Assembly: GCA_020744225.1 (NCBI GenBank)
Contig: JAGMWG010000014.1
Location: 496,001 to 560,000, forward strand
Reading direction: 5' to 3'
DNA length: 64,000 nt
Source of the DNA: Paraphoma chrysanthemicola
Taxonomy: Eukaryota; Ascomycota; Dothideomycetes; Pleosporales; Phaeosphaeriaceae
Shown here one piece after another: positions 23,081 to 34,954 of this stretch. A program made the position numbers and the translations under genes. The notes beneath the pieces were generated by a model that was not told where the DNA came from, did no database searches, and worked only from the letters and a program-made list of their open reading frames with translations. Positions within the stretch are counted from its first letter, which is position 1; every line of letters begins with the position of its first letter.

Positions 23081-24564
23081 GGAGAGGCATTCAGAAGCGT
23101 TGATCAGCATGGCTAACCTGGTGTCGACGTACAGGAATCAAGAGAGGTGAAAGGAGGCCGAAGAGCTGGATGTACAAGTGAATTAGAAAGAGACGAACGT
23201 TGTGTTATTCTATCTTTTAGTAATTGAGTCAAATAATTAACTGATGTCGCGCAGTATTTGCGTCAATCGCCATGAACATTTCGAATGTCCCTGCTAGGTA
23301 GCTGACGCTGTTTTCGGGTACGGCCTGTCCTTGGTACCTGCGTACGTTCCACCATGTTGGTACGCGATTTAGAGTTTGAAAACTCCGCGCATGAATGCGG
23401 AGTTTGGTCTGGCATTAACTTAAAGCCGTCTCGTGGTCCAACTCCGCTCGATGCTCCGCTCGTGCCTTGGCGGAGCACACAACTCGACGGAGCGTAGAGC
23501 GCACACTTGGCGTCGCGGAACGGGAGTGAATGTTCCGGACGGTACTTATAGTAAAGTGGCTGTGTTCGGGCTCATATTTCATGATGAGCCGATGTAGGGT
23601 TCGATGGTTGCGTAACCATGTTTTGACGTGTACGAGCGATGAATTAGGGCATGATGAGAAGGGTGGGAATGAGATGAGCGAAAGAATGATAGGTGGTGCA
23701 AGTGTTCTCTGGTGTCTAGACATGTAAAGAGAAGGTAGCTGATATTGTCGATGCTGTTGATGCGTTGGTTATGTCTAGCAATCAGGCTTGCTCGAGTTCA
23801 TGTCTCAACTAGAAACGATGAAGGCGAGTCGTGTGTACTAGGTCGGATACCCTGCACCTGAAGCTTTCTTCGTGCAGCATACCAACATCAGTGTATTGGC
23901 AACATGTCGTTCTTTGAATATTCTTGCAAAGGACACGGCCTGACGCAAAGATCAATGCAAGCTTCATATGTGCACGAGTAGACACAGCTTTTAAATGAGA
24001 CGCAGAAGTGTCACGTGGTTGGCCTTGATGGTCGCTTTGGCTTGTCTCTCCAAACGACGTGACTTTCCAGAGCCGAAGGTCGTCTATGAGCGGAGTTGGG
24101 CGGCAGTGTCTCTGCTGAAAGCATGTTGTCGCGGACTAGTCCACCTCTGCCCAATCGGGGCGAAGGGGACGGGACCAACCACGAGGCACTGCACTTCCAG
24201 ATGCGCCACATCAAGACGTTCTTGTCCTGCAAATATTGTGTCGGAGATTTGACAAAGTACCTGGACAGAGATTCAGAGACAAGGAAGGAGGCCAAAGTGT
24301 AGACGGTGCCATCTTCAGGCTCCAGCTTTCAGACAGCAGCAGATGCATCTGTGACGTTGTAGCGTGGCTTTGCTTGTGACCGCCATGAACGGCACCTCGA
24401 CTGGCGCATGCACACTTCCAGGCATGCATGCTCGCCCTCAACACCACGACACCAGCACGCTTTCTCTGCCCGTGATCCGCCCGGTTGTCTCCATAGTCAG
24501 CTCTATGCGCAAGAAGTAGAGCGCCCGCTGTCCCTGCCCGCAGCAGGCTCCTTCACCGCCCGCC
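23081..24564. other. Intergenic region
   Basis: About 1.5 kb between the fusion gene and the kinase gene. The open frames here are short, mutually overlapping and without domain signatures. The last 150 bases are probably the kinase leader. Confidence 0.5.
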
Positions 24565-27500
24565 ATGTCCTCCGCCCACTATGCTCCCTCCGCACCGCAC
24601 GCAATGGCTCAGCAAGCGGCCTACCGCGCCCCGGCGCCCATTCCCGTCTCCAATGCGCCGCCGGGCACCTTTGCGCCGGGCACCAAGGTGCAGGTCGGCA
24701 GCCACCGTGTCACCATCGAGCGCTACCTGTCCGAGGGCGGCTTCGCCCACGTCTACCTCGTCCGCGTCCCCAAGGCCGACGGCCGCCCGCCAGAAGTCGC
24801 CGTGCTGAAGCGAGTGGCAGCACCGGATAAGGATGCGCTGGCGAACATGCGGACCGAGGTGGAGACGATGAAGAAGCTCAAGGGCCACCAGAAGATTGTC
24901 ACGTACATGGACTCGCACGCCTCGCAGCTCAAGGGCGGGGGCTACGAGGTGTTTCTGCTCATGGAATACTGCTCAGGAGGCGGATTGATCGACTTCATGA
25001 ACACGCGGCTGCAGCACCGCCTGACCGAGCCCGAGATTCTGCACATCTTCTCAGACGTTGCCGAGGGTGTTGCGACTATGCACTACCTCAAGCCGCCGCT
25101 GCTCCACCGCGATCTCAAGGTCGAGAACGTCCTCATCACCACCGTGTCGAACAACAAGGTCTACAAGCTTTGTGACTTTGGATCTACCGCACCACCGCGG
25201 CCGGCTGCCACAACTGCCGCGGAAGGCAGGCTGATCGAGGACGACGTGCAGCGGCACACGACACTCCAATACCGCAGCCCCGAGATGATTGACGTGTACA
25301 GGAAGCAGCCGATAGACGAGAAGAGCGACATCTGGGCGCTGGGAGTGCTGCTGTACAAGCTGTGCTACTACACAACACCGTTTGAGGAAGTGGGGCAGAT
25401 GGCCATCTTGAACGCGACTTTCAAGTACCCGTCATACCCGCAGTTTTCCGACCGCCTGAAGAAGCTCATAGGTGCGTGGCTGCTACAATGGCTTGGGCTG
25501 GAGCTAATGAATGCACAGGCTCCATGCTGCGCGAGAACCCACAGCACCGGCCCAACATCTACCAAGTGGTGGCCGAAGTGTGCGCCATGAGACACCGAGC
25601 AGTCCCGATCAAGGATGTATGTGGAGGGATCGCTTCCAAGCAATTCTCGCTAACATGGACAAGATATACTCTGGGCGTACGCAGTCGGAAGCTCGAAGGA
25701 ATCAGCAGCTCCCTCCCACGGAGCCAGATGTTGCCTCTCCACCCATCATAGGCCTGCAGAAGGTTGCACCGGTACAGAAAGTGCAGCACATACCGGACAT
25801 CGCCCCAATGCGTCGAGGACGACCCACTGCTCCAGTTCAACAGCCTCCCGCTGCAAAGCCGAGTCCCTCTCCCATGAGAGGGACGACATCGGATCCCTTT
25901 GCGGCTCTTGACTCTCGGGATGTCCAGGTCCGCCGAGCAGCAGCAGACGAACTCGCTGCGCGGTTCCCTTCTTTGGACGAGTTCTCCCTGCTACACGATA
26001 GAGGCCAGAAGTTTGAGTTCGGACAAACACCAACAACCCCCGATCCTTCGCTCAGCAAGCGCGTCGTTGAGGCTTTGGCCGATGATGCCTTTGCACTACC
26101 ACCAGCCACCAAGGTTGAATCTGCTCCCACCCCAAAGCCATCTTCCAATGTTCCTTCAACGGTTGTCTCAAGAGCTGCTTCAATCAAGAAGGCAAAGCCA
26201 TATGAGCCTAAAGACAGCCCGCGCACCTCCAACCCGACCATCATACAGCCTATACCGCAGCGCGTCGGCATGGTCTCCACAGGCGTGCAGACATCTCCAC
26301 GGTCCTCTCCTGCTCCGGTGCCACAGAAGGTGCCACAGAAAGTGCCAGACATCAGTAGCCGGCCAGTATGGAAAGTGCCTGAGCCCGGGCATCACAATCG
26401 CACCATGAGCCAGCCCCGAACATTTGCAAAGCCGCAACCAAGTCCGTCCTTGAAACCTGAATTCGCACTACCTGCACGACCGTCGCTTGATCAGCGGACA
26501 CGGTCACAGATGTCGACTCTCAGCATACCGAAATCCCCTGCGTCTTCGCGTCCATCCTTGGAAGGTCAGCGGCCGTCCGCCATGGATCTCGGAAGTGCGC
26601 TAGACAGATCCAAGTCCGCGAACTCTAGCGCTCGGCCAGCGAGCATGTACGTGGAGAGTAACTTGGACTACCTCCGAGACCGCGAACAGGCACCAGGCCG
26701 AAAATTCGACGCGCCGTCACTGCAGCGGCGAACCACCTCGAGCGCAATCGACGACTCGCCGCCAGAACCGGAAGAGAAGAACGTCCGATCGAGTATCGAC
26801 TTCCTGCGAGCTATTGAAGACAACCCGGAGCATAAGCACAAGCATCGCAGAAGTAGTTCGCAGTCAAAACACGTGAAGCGCGGAAGCTTGTCCTCGCTCG
26901 CTGGTAATACCAAGAACATTGTCAAGGGCCGATTTGGCGATGCCTTCCGTCGCTTCGAACATAACAAAACACCCGAGCACGAACGCGACCAGCCACCACT
27001 GACCCCAACCGATCGACTCATCGACCCCAGCGGAGACAAAATCACGCTCACACCCATTGCCGGATCCGAGGCCACCGGCGGCCTCAGCGATGACGACCGC
27101 AGCGCCATCGACGAAACCCAGGATCTACCCCCAGAAGTTCGTCGTGAGCTCGAAAAGCGCCGTCTCAACGAGGAAGAACGCCGTGTCGAGGCTGCAGCCG
27201 CCGAGTATCGCCAGCGCATCGCCCAACAAGGTCAAGGGAAACCGCGCGCTCCCTCCAAAGCATCCACCATCCAGAACCGCGTCAAGAACCTCCTCGACGA
27301 AAGCAGCAAACCCGCCGCCGCCAACAGAACCGCAGAGGGATATGGCAAGTACACGGACACCGGGAAGCCACTGCCACTCCGCCCACAGGACCAGTCCGGC
27401 ATGCGTCAACCGCCTGTCATTGCGCGCAAACCTGTCAACATGCCTACGACCGCACAGCCAGACCTCGCATATGCGAAACCAGCATCCGTGCGACCAAACA

Positions 27501-27754
27501 TGCCTCCTCCAATCCCTTCATCGTCTGCACCGCCAGCGATCAACATGCGCGCTCCATCCGGCCCAGCGCCACGCCTGCCACCAAAGCCCAAAAAACTGCA
27601 GACGGGTGGGAGCGCAGCGTCACCGACCAAAGCGAGCGCTAGAGCGCCAGAGGAGGACTGGGATGTAGATACGTTTAGCAAGCGGTATCCGAGTCTGAGC
27701 GGGCTGGAGATGGTGGAGACGGAGATCCCGAGAGGGAGGGTGAGGGATGTGTGA
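24565..27754 (+). CDS. Ark1/Prk1/Akl1-family (NAK) serine/threonine kinase
   Basis: Three exons, 24565-25471, 25519-25616 and 25664-27754, encode 1031 aa. Family members phosphorylate endocytic coat and actin regulators. The N-terminal kinase domain has a glycine loop LSEGGFAHVYLV (55-66), Lys82 in VAVLKRV, HRDLK with D183, and DFG at 204-206 in the family form CDFGS. SPEM follows, then DIWALGVLLYKLCYYTTPF; these are typical of the NAK group. The third exon encodes about 700 residues of Pro/Ser/Lys-rich, probably disordered tail with PxxP motifs for SH3 binding, DPFAAL and a charged helix (RRELEKRRLNEEERR). The two introns lie within the end of the kinase lobe and both are needed to keep it intact. 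Which of the yeast paralogues it matches best is not decided. Confidence 0.92.
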
Positions 27755-28239
27755 TGATGGCGTGTGGGTGTGTAGATGGACTTGGTGGAGGAGGTTGCAT
27801 GGCATAGCATGGCATTGCGCTGCGTTGGTTTGTGTTGCATTAGAGGCGTGGATATAGATGAATTATATGCCAGGTACAAGCTGAGGCTATCTCGTGTGTG
27901 CGTTCAATGTGAACAACGTGGTATGAGAAGACATACTTATCAAAGGCTTTTGCGAAGGATGCGATCGTGGCTGCGGTATCGGCGCTGTGCTCGGTAAGGT
28001 CCTACAGGTGACTGCAGCTGCTTTGTATTTCCATGAAGGTGCAGTACAAGGCAGGAAATGCGCAAAGCACGGCAAGAAGCCATGGTAATGAGGCAGGTGT
28101 GATTGTAGCGCAAAGTCACAACCTAGGTAGCAGCAGCAAGAAGAACAAGTCAAGTCAATTCACGAAGCAAAGCAGAAGAAAAGAGTCGATGTGATGCAGT
28201 TGTCATTCATACTTTTGATGTGACTCTGCATGTGACCCA

Positions 28240-28584
28240 AGCACCAAACACCTTGAAGCCCATTCACCATTGATGATTCCAAGCACTGAAGACCATAACA
28301 ACCTTGAAGACCATTGAGAACATCCAACACCGAAAACCGTGAAGACCAAAGACCATTCCATTCCATTCATTTCCATCCATGCCATTCATTCCATGCCATG
28401 CCATTGCTTGTGATGATGTGATGATTCCATGTGATTCCATTGATTCCATGCCATTGAGTTCCTTGTGGTTTGATTTGAGGGTTCGAGTTCGATGCGATTG
28501 AGGATTGGAGCGTGGTGTGAGGTTCGAAGTTGATGGAGGATGATTGAGGTTGAGGATTGAAGTCGAATTGAGGATCGGAGTCGA
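28240..28584. repeat. Degenerate low-complexity repeats (CCATT and GATTGAGG types)
   Basis: From 28240 the plus strand repeats variants of CTTGAAGACCATT, then at about 28350-28458 becomes a degenerate run of CCATT/ATTCC units. From about 28466 to 28584 it switches to GATTGAGG and GGTTCGA-like units, with cytosine scarce. The units drift, so no exact copy number can be given. The minus-strand translations rich in W, N, G, M and E are by-products of the repeats, not proteins. Confidence 0.7.
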
Positions 28585-29039
28585 AAATGCCAACAGCCAT
28601 GTAGTTCCACGCTCTTTCTGTCTTTCGCCCAGACGGTTACAAGTGAGTTGCAAGCCAGCAAGACATCGACACCAAGCACTCTGTTCAATCAAGTTTGACC
28701 TGAGCCGAAGCCGCCACAAGATTGAACAGGGAGATGATCACGCATTGATAGGCCACGTGCAAAGACGCTCTGTCCTCCAGCACCAATGCATAATTTGATG
28801 AGAGCTCCAAAGTGAAGGCGATCGATGCCTGCTGACTTACAACTGACAAGTAGTGCCGTGAATGTATCCATCACCAACAGTGTTGCTCGCCGCGGTCGCA
28901 TGAGAAAAAGGTCGGAGGAGATGGGTGGAGATGGTCGGTGGAAATGGAGGATGTTGTTTTTGTTTACTGTTTATTCTGGATGAATTGAGAAGGTCAGTGT
29001 GAACAGGAGGGAGGAAGGGATGACAAACTTTGAAGCTTC

Positions 29040-29480
29040 TAGGCTGAAGTGGGAGGCACTTGGTGTGAGAGCGTGATGCTTGCCGAAGATGTGATGATGA
29101 AGGCGAAGTGTGTTGAAGGTCAAGTCGATGTCAGCGAGGTGACACGAGTGAAGTGGTGATGACCGAGCATGATGCTTGATGTTGATGAAGGTTGACGAAG
29201 GTTATTGATGTGATGATGCTGATGAAAGCTGATGAAGTGGTCAAGTGGTGAAGTGATGTGATGATGTGGTTGTTGAGCCTGATGGAAGTCAATCATGGTC
29301 AAAGGTGGTTGGAGTTGGAAGACATACTCAAGTAGGCCAAGTGCCAAGAGTGGATGAGTGAATGTGTGTTGAAGACATGTTGAAGACCGAAGTGGATGAT
29401 GGTCGAAGCTCGAGGAAGAAGTGATGAAAGAATAAGGTCGAGCTGGAGGAAAACGTTGAAGTTGGTTGTTGATTTGTGGT
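29040..29480 (+). repeat. Purine/GT-skewed TGATG-rich tract
   Basis: The plus strand carries many imperfect TGATG, GATGAAG and AAGTGGT steps with very little cytosine, giving a marked strand asymmetry that continues to about 29520. No fixed repeat period is visible. It could be an untranslated transcript region or drifted simple repeat. Confidence 0.55.
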
Positions 29481-30319
29481 TGTGATTGAGTGTGATGGGC
29501 AAAAAGTGGTCGTGGGCCAGGCGGGGTGCTACTGATATGCTGGCCTCAAGCTTGGCACGCTAGTAAACACTAGCTCCGCGTGACTGCGTCCGTGCCAGGC
29601 CCGCGCCGAAGTTCTCGCGAGCGGCAGGCCGCTGGGAGGGCAAGGTGAAGCGGAGGAAGGGCGTGCAGGACTAGGCGGCGGCGAGAGTGAGGGTCGAGGC
29701 ATGTTATGTGCGGGTTCGGTTAGGGCCCTTGAGAGAGTCTCTTGGAGGTGCCTGTTGCTCGTGGGATACGGTAGATACTTCTGTAGTACTTTGGGGCTCA
29801 GTACCGGCGAGAGCAGAGCAACTTGAATGGCAGTGAGTTGATGAAGTGCGCCCAGAGTGAACTGCGGTTGGCCTATCTACGTGTCTGTCAGCCATGGGGG
29901 CATAATTAAAGTCGATGAAATGCTCTATGATATGTCTAGCTCGAGCACAGCGTACCTGGGTCATCTGTGCTGTTCGTATGTGCCTCCGCAGCGACCAGCA
30001 TGCCGGCAGTGAGTGAGCTTGCGGCTTCGAAAGGTCAAAGAGAGCGCGACGTGTAGGAAAAGGTATGTGCATTCGCATTGAAGTAGATTGAGAGGTCTTG
30101 GAGCTCGCCTTCGAGACCATCATGCGTGAGAGCTGGAGAGTTGTCACTGGCTTGAAACTGCTCTGCAGCGCTTGCTGGCGACGGCGTTCAGTGAGTGCCA
30201 TACCACAACTATGCAACAGGTGGTGCCTGGGAGAGAGATCAAATTTGTTTTGTCCATGGAGAGCATGTCTGCAAGTGCAACAATGTTAGACATTTGAGCG
30301 TGGCGGGCAACAAGCGAGA

Positions 30320-31135
30320 ATGGCGACGGTGGAGAGTCGCACTGCTCGACAACATCGTCACCGTAGATGCTCTGGTGAGAGCAGCAACTTCAAAATATCA
30401 CATATGTCGTATTCAACAGCCCCGGCGGTCACTCCCGGGTCTGCGTTGACTTGCCCGTGGTGGCAAGAGCGGCGGCGAAGTGCCTATCCAGTGCAGAGAG
30501 CAATTCGACATCTGCCGTCTCTACGGGCGGGGCAACAGACTTACAGACGCAAAGAATACCTCAGGTCATCCTTAAGCACAAAGAATCAGGCGTGCGGGGG
30601 GCTGGGCGATGAAGGCGCAAAGCCTGGCATGCACTGCCAGCGGCGGCAGCGACGGAGTCCACCACCAGCCGACGCTCATCACGCCAGAAGGCCTCGCGAG
30701 AGTGACACAACACCTGAAATGGTGCCCTGGCAACTGTAGGTGTGCAACATGCTAATGAGCTGCACCAATCTCTGATGTGCGCGCCAACCGTAGGGATGAC
30801 AGCTCCAGATACTCGTCAACAACAACGCCGGCCCGATGCCACTCCCAAGTAGTGAACACTGGACTGGCGCTGACCGTGACAGATTTAACAAAAGCCGTCA
30901 GGCGGTGAGCTTGAACATGAAGACTGCCACCCACGCCCAACGCCTTCGCGAAGACGCTGCGGACACGACCAACAGTCGCACCGAAAGCGCCAGTTCCAGC
31001 TTCTTTACTACGCGACTGTGGCGAGAAAGTGAGCACCGCTCAAGCTCAGGCAGACCTGGCGAGCGCCTCTCACCTCTGAAGAGCCCGAAATTGCCGCCAG
31101 CACAACACATCGAACGCCGCTCGCGCGTGAACTGA
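30320..31135 (+). CDS. Possible uncharacterised gene, model unresolved
   Basis: Several adjoining plus-strand frames have coding-like composition: one from an ATG at 30320 (with a second at 30404), one containing LITPEGLARVTQHLKWCPGN around 30660-30740, and a 99-codon frame at 30836-31135 starting MPLPSSEHWTGADRDRFNK. GT-AG pairs exist between them (for example a donor after GGCAACT and an acceptor CCGTAG) but I cannot fix one phase-consistent model. I recognise no family. It may be a short, fast-evolving gene, two genes, or chance. Confidence 0.25.
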
Positions 31136-31889
31136 CGAAGCACGGCAGGCATCCACGAAGGGGGCCTGGCTAGACAGAGGGTATGCTGATGATACGATAA
31201 ATTTCCAGGCGAGGAGACACATACGCGTACGCAAAGAAAGGCGTGTTGTGGAGCTATGGAACAAGAAAATGGCTAAGACAACGGCGGAGCTATGCGCGAC
31301 TGTATGAGACCGGTGGGAGTCAGGCTAGATGAGACATGGACAACATGCAGATAAGCATACTCGCGCAGCGGAATATGTGTCCGAAGAAACTACACAAATG
31401 AGGAAATGGTGTGACGAACGTGATCAAGAGGTATGAAAATGGAGACAGAGATGAACGCGGCTTGCGAAGCCCGGATAAGTAGAGAAGTGACTGATGGGTC
31501 GGAAAAGTGGCAGAATAGAAAGCGCTACTATGAGCCAGAACGTTTTCTCCCAATGCTGCAAGACATACAAACAATTTCGTAACGTGAGCTTCGTCCAGTC
31601 TGCGCGCGAACCGAGTCCGCAGATTGCGCGGCTCGTGTCGAGGCGACGATAATTAGCTTGAACGTCATGTTGAGGTCAAAAGCGTTCTGTTGCCGCGATC
31701 TGGCATAGCTGATCCCGCCTGAAGTCAAGTTGCCTCGGTGTCGTGTCACTACGATCGCCTATGTCCTTCTCAGATGAGGTCGGAGGTCAGATAGAACGGG
31801 ATGCATTTCCGCCTTGGCGCATCTGTACGCTTACCACGAAACCCTGTAGTGCTCTTCCCGCTTCTTATCCGCTAGCGTGATATGCTTAC
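31136..31889. other. Intergenic region
   Basis: About 750 bases with no convincing open frame or repeat on either strand. Confidence 0.45.
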
Positions 31890-32433
31890 CCATGGGTCGG
31901 AACGGCACCATGTTGTATTTGGACGCGTCGTGCCGAGTATCCCTCGGTCGAAGTTGACCGCATTGGTAATGATCTCGATGTTGAAAAGCTGCTGCAAGCT
32001 AGTCACAAGCAAGTCCGAAGATGCCGCTAGCTCGGTGAAATTGCCAAATGCAATTCACGATGCAAATACCTTCGGCGCTGAAATAGTCTCTGCATTGTTC
32101 GGATGCAGCCATCCAGGTGCTCAACTAATTGCCGTGCTGGACTGCTAGCTTACTCAAAAGCAACGTGGTCGTGGCTGGTCTGTGGCGATCATCGTAAGAG
32201 TTGAGTAAACGTGATATCGGTAATCATATCGGAAGACGCACTCACGGTGTGACTCCGGAGAATTGCTGCAATACCGTGATGTGGGGGACAGGGTGGGGCA
32301 TCCTTGCATGTAAAACGATCTCGACGATGGTTCTACCTTGTCGTAGCTTGTGGTGGGGATCATACTCACGTGCAAAGGGCGCCGAGCATCGGATATCGTG
32401 CGTTGTGGATACTGAGCAGTCATGTCTATTCAT
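31890..32433 (-). pseudogene. Broken coding-like segment of unknown family
   Basis: On the minus strand a frame from ATG at 32431-32433 contains LRQGRTIVEIVLHARMPHP and QQFSGVTP, then stops at a GTGAGT donor-like site (32245). Further on, 31890-32105 is open and reads like protein: ETISAPKVFAS, then a TGA at 32055-32057, then IAFGNFTELAASSDLLVTS and TNAVNFDRGILGTT, ending at a GTAAGC donor (31889). Replacing the TGA by TGG would keep the frame, as a single G-to-A change would produce. I cannot name the family and the pieces do not join cleanly, so this is most likely a decaying gene on the same strand as the CoA-transferase next to it. Confidence 0.3.
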
Positions 32434-32517
32434 TGTCGCTGTGCCGCTATGATTTTGAGAATGATAGAGAAATGGGAAAATTAAGAGTATAGAAGACCGC
32501 GATGCAATGGTGTCGTT

Positions 32518-34307
32518 TCAGTCCTTCAGTAACCCGTCGTCGACTTCCCAATCATCCCAAGTTGGCCTGTCGAACCCATTCGGTCGCGAGCTGCGAAGGA
32601 AACCATTCCAGTACCCTTCGATGCTCACTACTGGCCGTATTGTCCTGACGCTTGCGTTAAAACCTCTGCTGAAGCATTCCTGCATGTGACGCTCCTCGAA
32701 AAGCTCTGGGTGTGTTCTGCGCATCGTCTTCAATGCTCGTTTGCCAACTTCGTCGACTGAATCGTGATGTCGGAGCCCAAAAAACTCATCATCATGCTCG
32801 CTCCTCAGCTGTGCCATCATCTTTTCGTCGTATAGACCTAGTTGCTGTAGGTAGATGTCGTACTGGCACAAAGACGTCGTGCCCACGTAACTGCCACCAG
32901 ATTTCGCCCGTCTGAACAGTCCTGTGAGCGCTGCAATAGTTCCCATACAACCAGTACCATAATCACTCATCGGGAAAGGCGGAACAACTGGTTCGTTGAG
33001 ACCCATAGCGCGACCCTGAGCCCACGCTACTCCAGACACGCAATCGGCGATCTGCTGCCAGCCAGGGCGATATGCCCATGGACCGGTGTGTCCAAAGCAG
33101 TTCTCAGCGACATATACAAAACCGCGCCCCCGTTTCTTAGCGATTTCCGCAAGCTGATTGGGACCATAGCCGAGACGGTTCAAGCTGCCTGGTCGGTACC
33201 CATCCAACACGACGTCTGCAGAGCCGAGCAATTCTTCGAAAATCTTACGGTCTCCATCCTCCTTCAGATTGAGATCAGCAGTATGCTTGCCGATATTTGC
33301 GTCAACCTGGAAGAAAGGCACATCTGAGAGATAGGGTGAGGTCACTTTGATGACTTCGGCGCCATACTCCGCCAGACCACGGCCCATGGCTGGGCCAGCG
33401 ATGATTCTGCAGAGCTCCAGCACACGGACTCCGGAGAGTATTTGAGGTTTCGGGGCACGGGAACTTGAGAATGGTAACGGTGCGGGCGGTGTATCCTTCT
33501 CTAGCGATTCAACTTGCCATGGTGGTTGCGCGATGAGCTCTTGGCCGTGCTGAGTAGCTTGAAAATCCTCCCACTTCAAGCAACTCACACCGGCTTGCTT
33601 GATCTTCGCGTTCATTTCCTCGAGCTGGTCAAGTGTGAATTGCTTGACGTGATCCTCGATAATCTTGATGCATTCGTGGTAATCTGTGAGATCTGGTCGG
33701 TGGCCTTCAAGCCCAATCATGTTCAAGGCCTTGGTAGCCTCCAGCGAGCCGTGCAGGTGAAAGTATTCACCAGCATTCTTGGTCTCGTAGAGATTAGCAG
33801 ACAGTCTGCGGTACAAATTGGACTGTGCCTGAAGCAGGTCGGTATCTGGTGGAATAAGTTCACCGTTCAGATTCGAGGACTTTGGCAACACTGACCCTTG
33901 AGGAGCTTTTTAGCCTTTGGGTTGGCCTTATCCAGGCCGCCGACGGTGGCCAGATATGTCGAGAAGAGGAACGCAGTCGCTCGCTCTAGATCGACATTGA
34001 TGCTGCGGTTCGTCGTGCCATCCTTGAGATCGGCGATGGCCGATGCCACGCCTGCTTCGACAGCCTTCAGTGCTGAGATGGCTTCGGTCTGCTTGAGGGG
34101 GCTTGGGAAGTAGGGGCTGCCGGTGTTGGCTGTTGCAAATTCGACATTGGCAATGTGAGGTAAGCTTTCTACTGGTAGCTGTTGCTTCGCCTTTGCTATG
34201 AGATGTTGGAGAGCCGTCCGGGTACCAGCAAGTAGAGTATTATCGTCATGTGCACCGGTGCCATTGTGGCCGTTCGTTGGACCCTCAACTCCAAGGTATG
34301 GTGTCAT
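32518..34307 (-). CDS. CoA-transferase family III (CaiB/BaiF) protein
   Basis: Two exons, 33896-34307 and 32518-33845, give 579 aa. The intron uses donor GTCAGT and acceptor CCACCAG and joins KKLLK to DTDLLQAQSNLYRR in phase; reading through would shift the frame. Class III enzymes move CoA between carboxylic acids through an aspartyl-CoA intermediate. Family features include the start of the CaiB fold at GVRVLELCRIIAGPAMGR, then EYGAEVIKV, NLNLKEDGDRK-like (here ADLNLKEDGDRK), DVVLDGYRPGSLNRLGYG and VYVAENCFGHTGPWAYRPGWQQ. The MSDYGTGCMG motif probably holds the catalytic aspartate. The roughly 140-residue N-terminal extension is seen in fungal members. Substrate unknown; a cytosolic, peroxisomal or mitochondrial location cannot be told. 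Confidence 0.88.
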
Positions 34308-34954
34308 GGTGTCGAGCGAGATTTATGTACTACCTGATGAGAAGTGTACGAAAAGGAACGCACGGAGTACAGCTCAGGAAAGAGCGTCGAGAAGGCATAA
34401 TGGGGTGCGGCAAGACCGTTGCTAGATCCTCACCAAAGCTGTTTAGCCGCTTAGAGAAGGGGCAGGCTGGCTGGCCGTGGCAAAGAGATCGGATCGCGAG
34501 CAGTCCTGCATCTAGCGGTTGCAATCAAGCGGGCAGTAAGCGAGGTTTCGGAGAGAGCATGTTCGGATTTCGCGAGTTGTGGATCGGCAGTCAGAAGACG
34601 CTTTCCGACAAGGCGCATTGGCGTCGCTCGGCACCATCCGGTAAGGATCCGCGGAGGCCTGCTAGCCGGCTCGAGCGCGTTCAGCCTTGAGGGGACTGCA
34701 CCTTGGGACGTTCAGCGCTGTCTGCATTGTCTCGTCATCGTCCATTCGCCGGACGCGGTCACAAGCGTCGCGCGTGAAGCGCACCCCGCGTCAGTTCTGA
34801 GGGGAAGTGCGAATTACCGGGGCTCTTTGTGCGATCCTGTCATCTCAACCCTCTTCCGACGAACTCTTCAGCCCTTCCGCAGCATCGGCAAGCACCCACA
34901 CAGTCCAGCCAGGCCGCATTGCGACGCACGTGACGGCTCCCGCAGCTTCCAGCG
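34308..34954. other. Divergent intergenic region
   Basis: About 650 bases between the CoA-transferase start and the Zn2Cys6 factor start, presumably carrying both promoters. Small open frames occur but lack coding support. Confidence 0.5.

Larger units (their letters stand above)
27755..30319. other. Gene-poor region downstream of the kinase
   Basis: About 2.6 kb without a convincing gene. The first part is kinase 3' untranslated sequence; 28240-28584 is low-complexity repeat; 29040-29480 is rich in TGATG/GATGAAG steps. A 170-codon minus-strand frame at 29704-30216 has no domain signature and an irregular composition, so I do not call it. Confidence 0.45.

Noticed and set aside
28264..28719. 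Minus-strand open frames rich in Met, Glu, Trp, Asn and Gly
   Set aside because: They are translations of CCATT/ATTCC repeats and do not resemble a protein.
29704..30216. 170-codon minus-strand open frame
   Set aside because: No domain, irregular composition and no splice or start context; it looks like chance in a GC-balanced region.
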